A stretch of 64,000 nt of DNA, taken from contig CBDDED010000003.1 of the NCBI GenBank assembly GCA_965226825.1, forward strand, positions 558,001 through 622,000, written 5' to 3'. How positions within the stretch are numbered: the stretch's first letter is position 1; the number at the start of each line of letters is the position of its first letter. The notes beneath the pieces are model-generated. The model was given only the letters and a program-made list of their open reading frames with translations. It made no database searches and had not been told where the DNA came from. This stretch comes from Io17-Chloro-G2 sp965226825 (lineage in GTDB: Bacteria; Chloroflexota; Dehalococcoidia; Lucifugimonadales; UBA3495). The translations under genes and the position numbers were made by a program. Shown piece by piece: positions 61,408 to 64,000 of this stretch.

Positions 61408-62544
61408 ATGGCTACTACGAAGAGGGACCCGGTTGTGGTGGTTCTGCAGCTCACGGGGGCCAACGATTATCTGAACACCATCATTCCCTACACCAATCCC
61501 CACTATAAAGACGCCAGGCCCAGGTTGGGGATACCCGAGGACAAGGTCCTGCCCATCGATGACGAGTTGGCCTTCAACCCGAACATGGGGCCCGTCAAGG
61601 ACCTCTACGACCAGGGCAAAATGGCCATTGTCCACGGTATTGGGTACGAAAACTCTCCCAGGTCTCACTTCAGGTCGATGGATATTTGGCATACCTGCCA
61701 ACCCGACAGCATCGGGACCGAGGGATGGGTTGCCAAGGTAATTCGGGACTTGGAACCGGACGGCGAAAACGTGCTGAAAGGCGTCAATTTCGGACAAGGC
61801 CTGCCCAGGGCCCTGGCTTTGCGCGGTGTGCCGGTGACCTCTGTGTCCAACTTGGAAAGCTACGGCGTGCTCAGCGACGTGCCCGCGATTTCCAATGACG
61901 AGGCAAGGGACCGGCTCCTCGATCGGTTTTCCCGGATGTACGGCCCCGCCGTGGGCACGGGCCCGGTGATGGACTATTTGGCGGATACGGGTCAGAACGT
62001 GCTCAAGGGCGCTGACACCATCCAGGCGGCTCCCCGGGGGTACAGTTCCTCAGTGGAATACGCCGATACTCCCATTGCCCAAAGCCTGAAGAGCGTGGCA
62101 CAAGTCTACCTGGCCGGTCTCGGAACGCAGATGTTCTACACCGCCCACGGCAGCTTTGACACCCACTTCAACCAGGCGCCGACTCACACGAAACTGTGGA
62201 TCGACACCTCCCGGGCAATTTCTGACTTCTTCGCCGACCTGAAAGAGCATGACGCCGGAGATAACCTGATCATGATGCTGTTTACCGAGTTCGGGCGCCG
62301 GGTGAAGGACAATGGCACCGGCACCGACCACGGGGCCGCCGGGGCGGCTTTCGTCATTGGCGACGCCGTAAATGGCGGTATGTACAGCGAATACCCATCA
62401 GTGCGCCCTGAAGACCTGCAGCAGGGAGACCTGGCGCCCAACTACGATTTCCGGGGTTTCTACTCCACAGTCATCGAAAAGTGGCTGGGCTTGGACCCGG
62501 AACCCATCGTCGGTGGTAAATTCGAACAATTGGCATTCGTGTAA
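61408..62544 (+). CDS. DUF1501 family protein
   Basis: A 378-residue member of the DUF1501 (alkaline-phosphatase-like fold) family. It starts PVVVVLQLTGANDYLNTIIPY and has NPNMGPVKDLYDQGKMAIVHGIGYENSPRSHFRSMDIWHT and the late metal-type segment TEFGRRVKDNGTGTDHGAAGAAFVIG. The usual Tat signal is absent, so it appears cytoplasmic. It follows DUF1800 by 90 bases and precedes the NHL protein by 11, giving a three-gene operon. ATG 61408 has GGAGGACG upstream. Confidence 0.9.
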   Translation: MATTKRDPVVVVLQLTGANDYLNTIIPYTNPHYKDARPRLGIPEDKVLPIDDELAFNPNMGPVKDLYDQGKMAIVHGIGYENSPRSHFRSMDIWHTCQPDSIGTEGWVAKVIRDLEPDGENVLKGVNFGQGLPRALALRGVPVTSVSNLESYGVLSDVPAISNDEARDRLLDRFSRMYGPAVGTGPVMDYLADTGQNVLKGADTIQAAPRGYSSSVEYADTPIAQSLKSVAQVYLAGLGTQMFYTAHGSFDTHFNQAPTHTKLWIDTSRAISDFFADLKEHDAGDNLIMMLFTEFGRRVKDNGTGTDHGAAGAAFVIGDAVNGGMYSEYPSVRPEDLQQGDLAPNYDFRGFYSTVIEKWLGLDPEPIVGGKFEQLAFV

Positions 62545-62555
62545 GGAGTGACGCC

Positions 62556-63554
62556 ATGCTAACGACAGTGGCCGCAGGACGAGTCTTCGATTTCAGTCAT
62601 TGCATCGGCATGTACGGCATGGCCGGCCAGGGCTTCTGGACGCCTCAGGACTTCGTCTTGGGTTCCGAAGGACTAGTCTATGTGCTTAACCGGGGCGCGG
62701 AGGAATTGGGCCAGCGGGTGACCCGGTGCACTCTGGACCATCAATTTCTTGGCCAGTTCGGGGGTTTTGGCGAGGGTGACGGCCAATTCATTTGGCCCTG
62801 TTCCATCGACCTGGACCGGGAAGGCCAGGTGTACACCTCCGACGAAAGGCTGCACCGCATCACCGTGTTCGACAAAGACGGCGTGTTTCTATCAAAGTGG
62901 GGAACACCGGGCAGCGCCGACGGGGAGTTGAACGGCCCTTCGGGAATAGCTTTCGACGCCGATGACAACCTGCTGGTGGTGGACAGCCAGAATTGCCGGA
63001 TACAGAAATTCTCCAAGGACGGCCGGTTTCTGGCCAAATGGGGCGAGCGGGGCAGCGGCGATGGGCAACTGGAACTGCCCTGGGGCATTTGCCTCGACAG
63101 CAACGGGGACGTTTACGTCGCCGATTGGGGGAACAGGCGGGTCCAGAAATTCTCGGCCAGCGGACAGTTCCTGAGGAAGTTTGAAGGGACCGCGTCGGGG
63201 GTTGGAGCTTTGAACCGTCCCTCCGGGGTCGTCGTGGACTCGGACGGCGACGTGTACGTCACCGACTGGTCGGACCACCGGGTCCAGGTGTACGGACCAG
63301 ACGGGGTTTTCGTCACCACTTTGGTTGGCGACGCGCAGGTTCCCTCTCCCTGGGTCGACACCTACCTGGAGGCCAACCCTGACATTGGGAAGGCCCGCCG
63401 CCGCGTGAACCTCGAACCGGAATGGCGGTTCCGAAGGCCGGTGGCGATAAACGTCGACAAAGAAGACCGGATCTTCGTCCTTGAAGTGCTCAGGCACCGC
63501 ATCCAGGTCTACACCAAAGAGAGGGACTACGAAGAGGCCGCAATAAACCTCTAG
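62556..63554 (+). CDS. NHL-repeat beta-propeller protein
   Basis: A 332-residue six-bladed propeller made of NHL repeats. Examples are GQFIWPCSIDLDREGQVYTSDERLHRITVFD, GELNGPSGIAFDADDNLLVVDSQNCRIQKFS and GQLELPWGICLDSNGDVYVADWGNRRVQKFS, repeating every 45-50 residues. NHL propellers bind protein or nucleic-acid partners or act as lyases; nothing here tells which. There is no signal peptide. GTAAGGAGTG precedes the start, ATG 62556. It is the last gene of the DUF1800-DUF1501 operon. Confidence 0.88.
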   Translation: MLTTVAAGRVFDFSHCIGMYGMAGQGFWTPQDFVLGSEGLVYVLNRGAEELGQRVTRCTLDHQFLGQFGGFGEGDGQFIWPCSIDLDREGQVYTSDERLHRITVFDKDGVFLSKWGTPGSADGELNGPSGIAFDADDNLLVVDSQNCRIQKFSKDGRFLAKWGERGSGDGQLELPWGICLDSNGDVYVADWGNRRVQKFSASGQFLRKFEGTASGVGALNRPSGVVVDSDGDVYVTDWSDHRVQVYGPDGVFVTTLVGDAQVPSPWVDTYLEANPDIGKARRRVNLEPEWRFRRPVAINVDKEDRIFVLEVLRHRIQVYTKERDYEEAAINL

Positions 63555-63576
63555 CCCCCAACCCACCGGCAAACTT

Positions 63577-63608
63577 AACCCCACCTCCAAACTATTGAGG
63601 TGGGGTTT
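63577..63608 (+). terminator. Terminator of the DUF1800-DUF1501-NHL operon
   Basis: AACCCCACCTC/GAGGTGGGGTT stem with a nine-base loop followed by T4-6. Confidence 0.92.
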
Positions 63609-63809
63609 TTTCGTGCGCTAACCGCCATCACACCGCATTGCACGCCGATGGACCGCGCCCGGAACAGCGCTACCGTATTCTGAGATCGGAGGACTTGAGC
63701 AAGCCGGCTACTTCAGGGCGTCGGCGTTGTGGTGTCCGTCGCGCCCCTCCCCTGTCATTGTCATGAAAATAGGCCATTTACGCATCTTAAGGTGGCTTCG
63801 GCAAAGCCA

Positions 63810-64000
63810 TCCGTCATTCTCGCCGCAGCGGGAATCCAGAGCCCTTTTCATCCAATAAGCGGGCTCAGGCATCCAAGGTAAAGTCCCGCGGCAACGCCGA
63901 CGGAAGGGAGAGTGTCGTGTGCCCACGCCGGGCACTGCCCCGTTGCAATAAACGCGTCGAGGTAAGGAATGGCGTCTGGATTCCCGCTGCGGCCAGAGTG
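63810..64000. repeat. Dispersed inverted-repeat element at the window end
   Basis: The left core CCGTCATTCTCGCCGCAGCG (near 63810) and the right TCTGGATTCCCGCTGCGG (near 63976) are inverted partners about 150 bases apart, with an interior unlike the 271-bp copies. No gene is seen from 63609 to the end. Confidence 0.7.

Noticed and set aside
29448..64000. Possible CRISPR-like repeated sequences
   Set aside because: Repeats are scattered over 34 kb in both orientations and are not regularly spaced arrays; no cas genes are present.

Overview
This window looks like a chromosomal segment of an uncultured Chloroflexota bacterium, most likely a Dehalococcoidia/SAR202-type lineage. The inference rests on gene content: Rieske ring-hydroxylating oxygenases, a luciferase-like flavin monooxygenase, many short-chain dehydrogenases and type-5 substrate-binding lipoproteins sit beside ordinary housekeeping genes. 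No rRNA or tRNA gene is visible, so the placement is inference only. Predicted promoters mostly follow a TTGACA-N17/18-TAnnnT pattern, and many transcription units end in clear rho-independent hairpins.

Region 1 (1-9.5 kb) is mainly housekeeping: the 3' end of khpB/jag, then purF, purM and purH, a GT2 glycosyltransferase and an SDR. It continues with an unrecognised protein built from two copies of a PHYHYGP-containing module, and a lipoprotein with a long Thr/Pro linker and a ComEA-like helix-hairpin-helix tail. Region 2 (9.5-23.7 kb) holds a zinc alcohol dehydrogenase, a hendecad coiled-coil membrane protein whose stop codon is the target of an IS630 element, and an S41 protease-smpB-gamma carbonic anhydrase unit. 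It also has an HMG-CoA-synthase-like/DUF35 fusion paired with a thiolase, a YjdF/DUF2238-like gene broken by an in-frame TAG, the minCDE operon, an FAD oxidoreductase and a divergent MBL hydrolase.

Region 3 (23.9-29.2 kb) encodes a three-subunit molybdenum hydroxylase (FAD, 2Fe-2S and molybdopterin subunits) followed by a dihydropyrimidinase-like amidohydrolase, suggesting N-heterocycle catabolism. Region 4 (29.4-57.2 kb) is a catabolic accessory region. It has an LLM monooxygenase, a VOC protein, three peptide-type substrate-binding lipoproteins without permeases, a TPP enzyme, two Rieske alpha subunits of one type with a single beta subunit, two tandem Rieske oxygenases of a second type, a type I and a LigB-type extradiol dioxygenase, a beta-hydroxyacid dehydrogenase and SDRs, one of them BenD-like. 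Together these could hydroxylate an aromatic ring, re-aromatise the diol and cleave the ring. No ferredoxin or ferredoxin reductase is present.

Region 5 (57.5-64 kb) carries a BNR/Asp-box propeller protein, an orphan ORF and a compact DUF1800-DUF1501-NHL-propeller operon.

Regions 4 and 5 are threaded with a dispersed inverted-repeat family (core GGGAATCCAGAGCCC). Two about 90% identical 271-bp, MITE-like copies lie in opposite orientation at 29.4 and 39.3 kb. A second IS630 element lies at 53.8-55.0 kb. Both IS630 transposases are split at the same A7 slippery site, which points to programmed -1 frameshifting.
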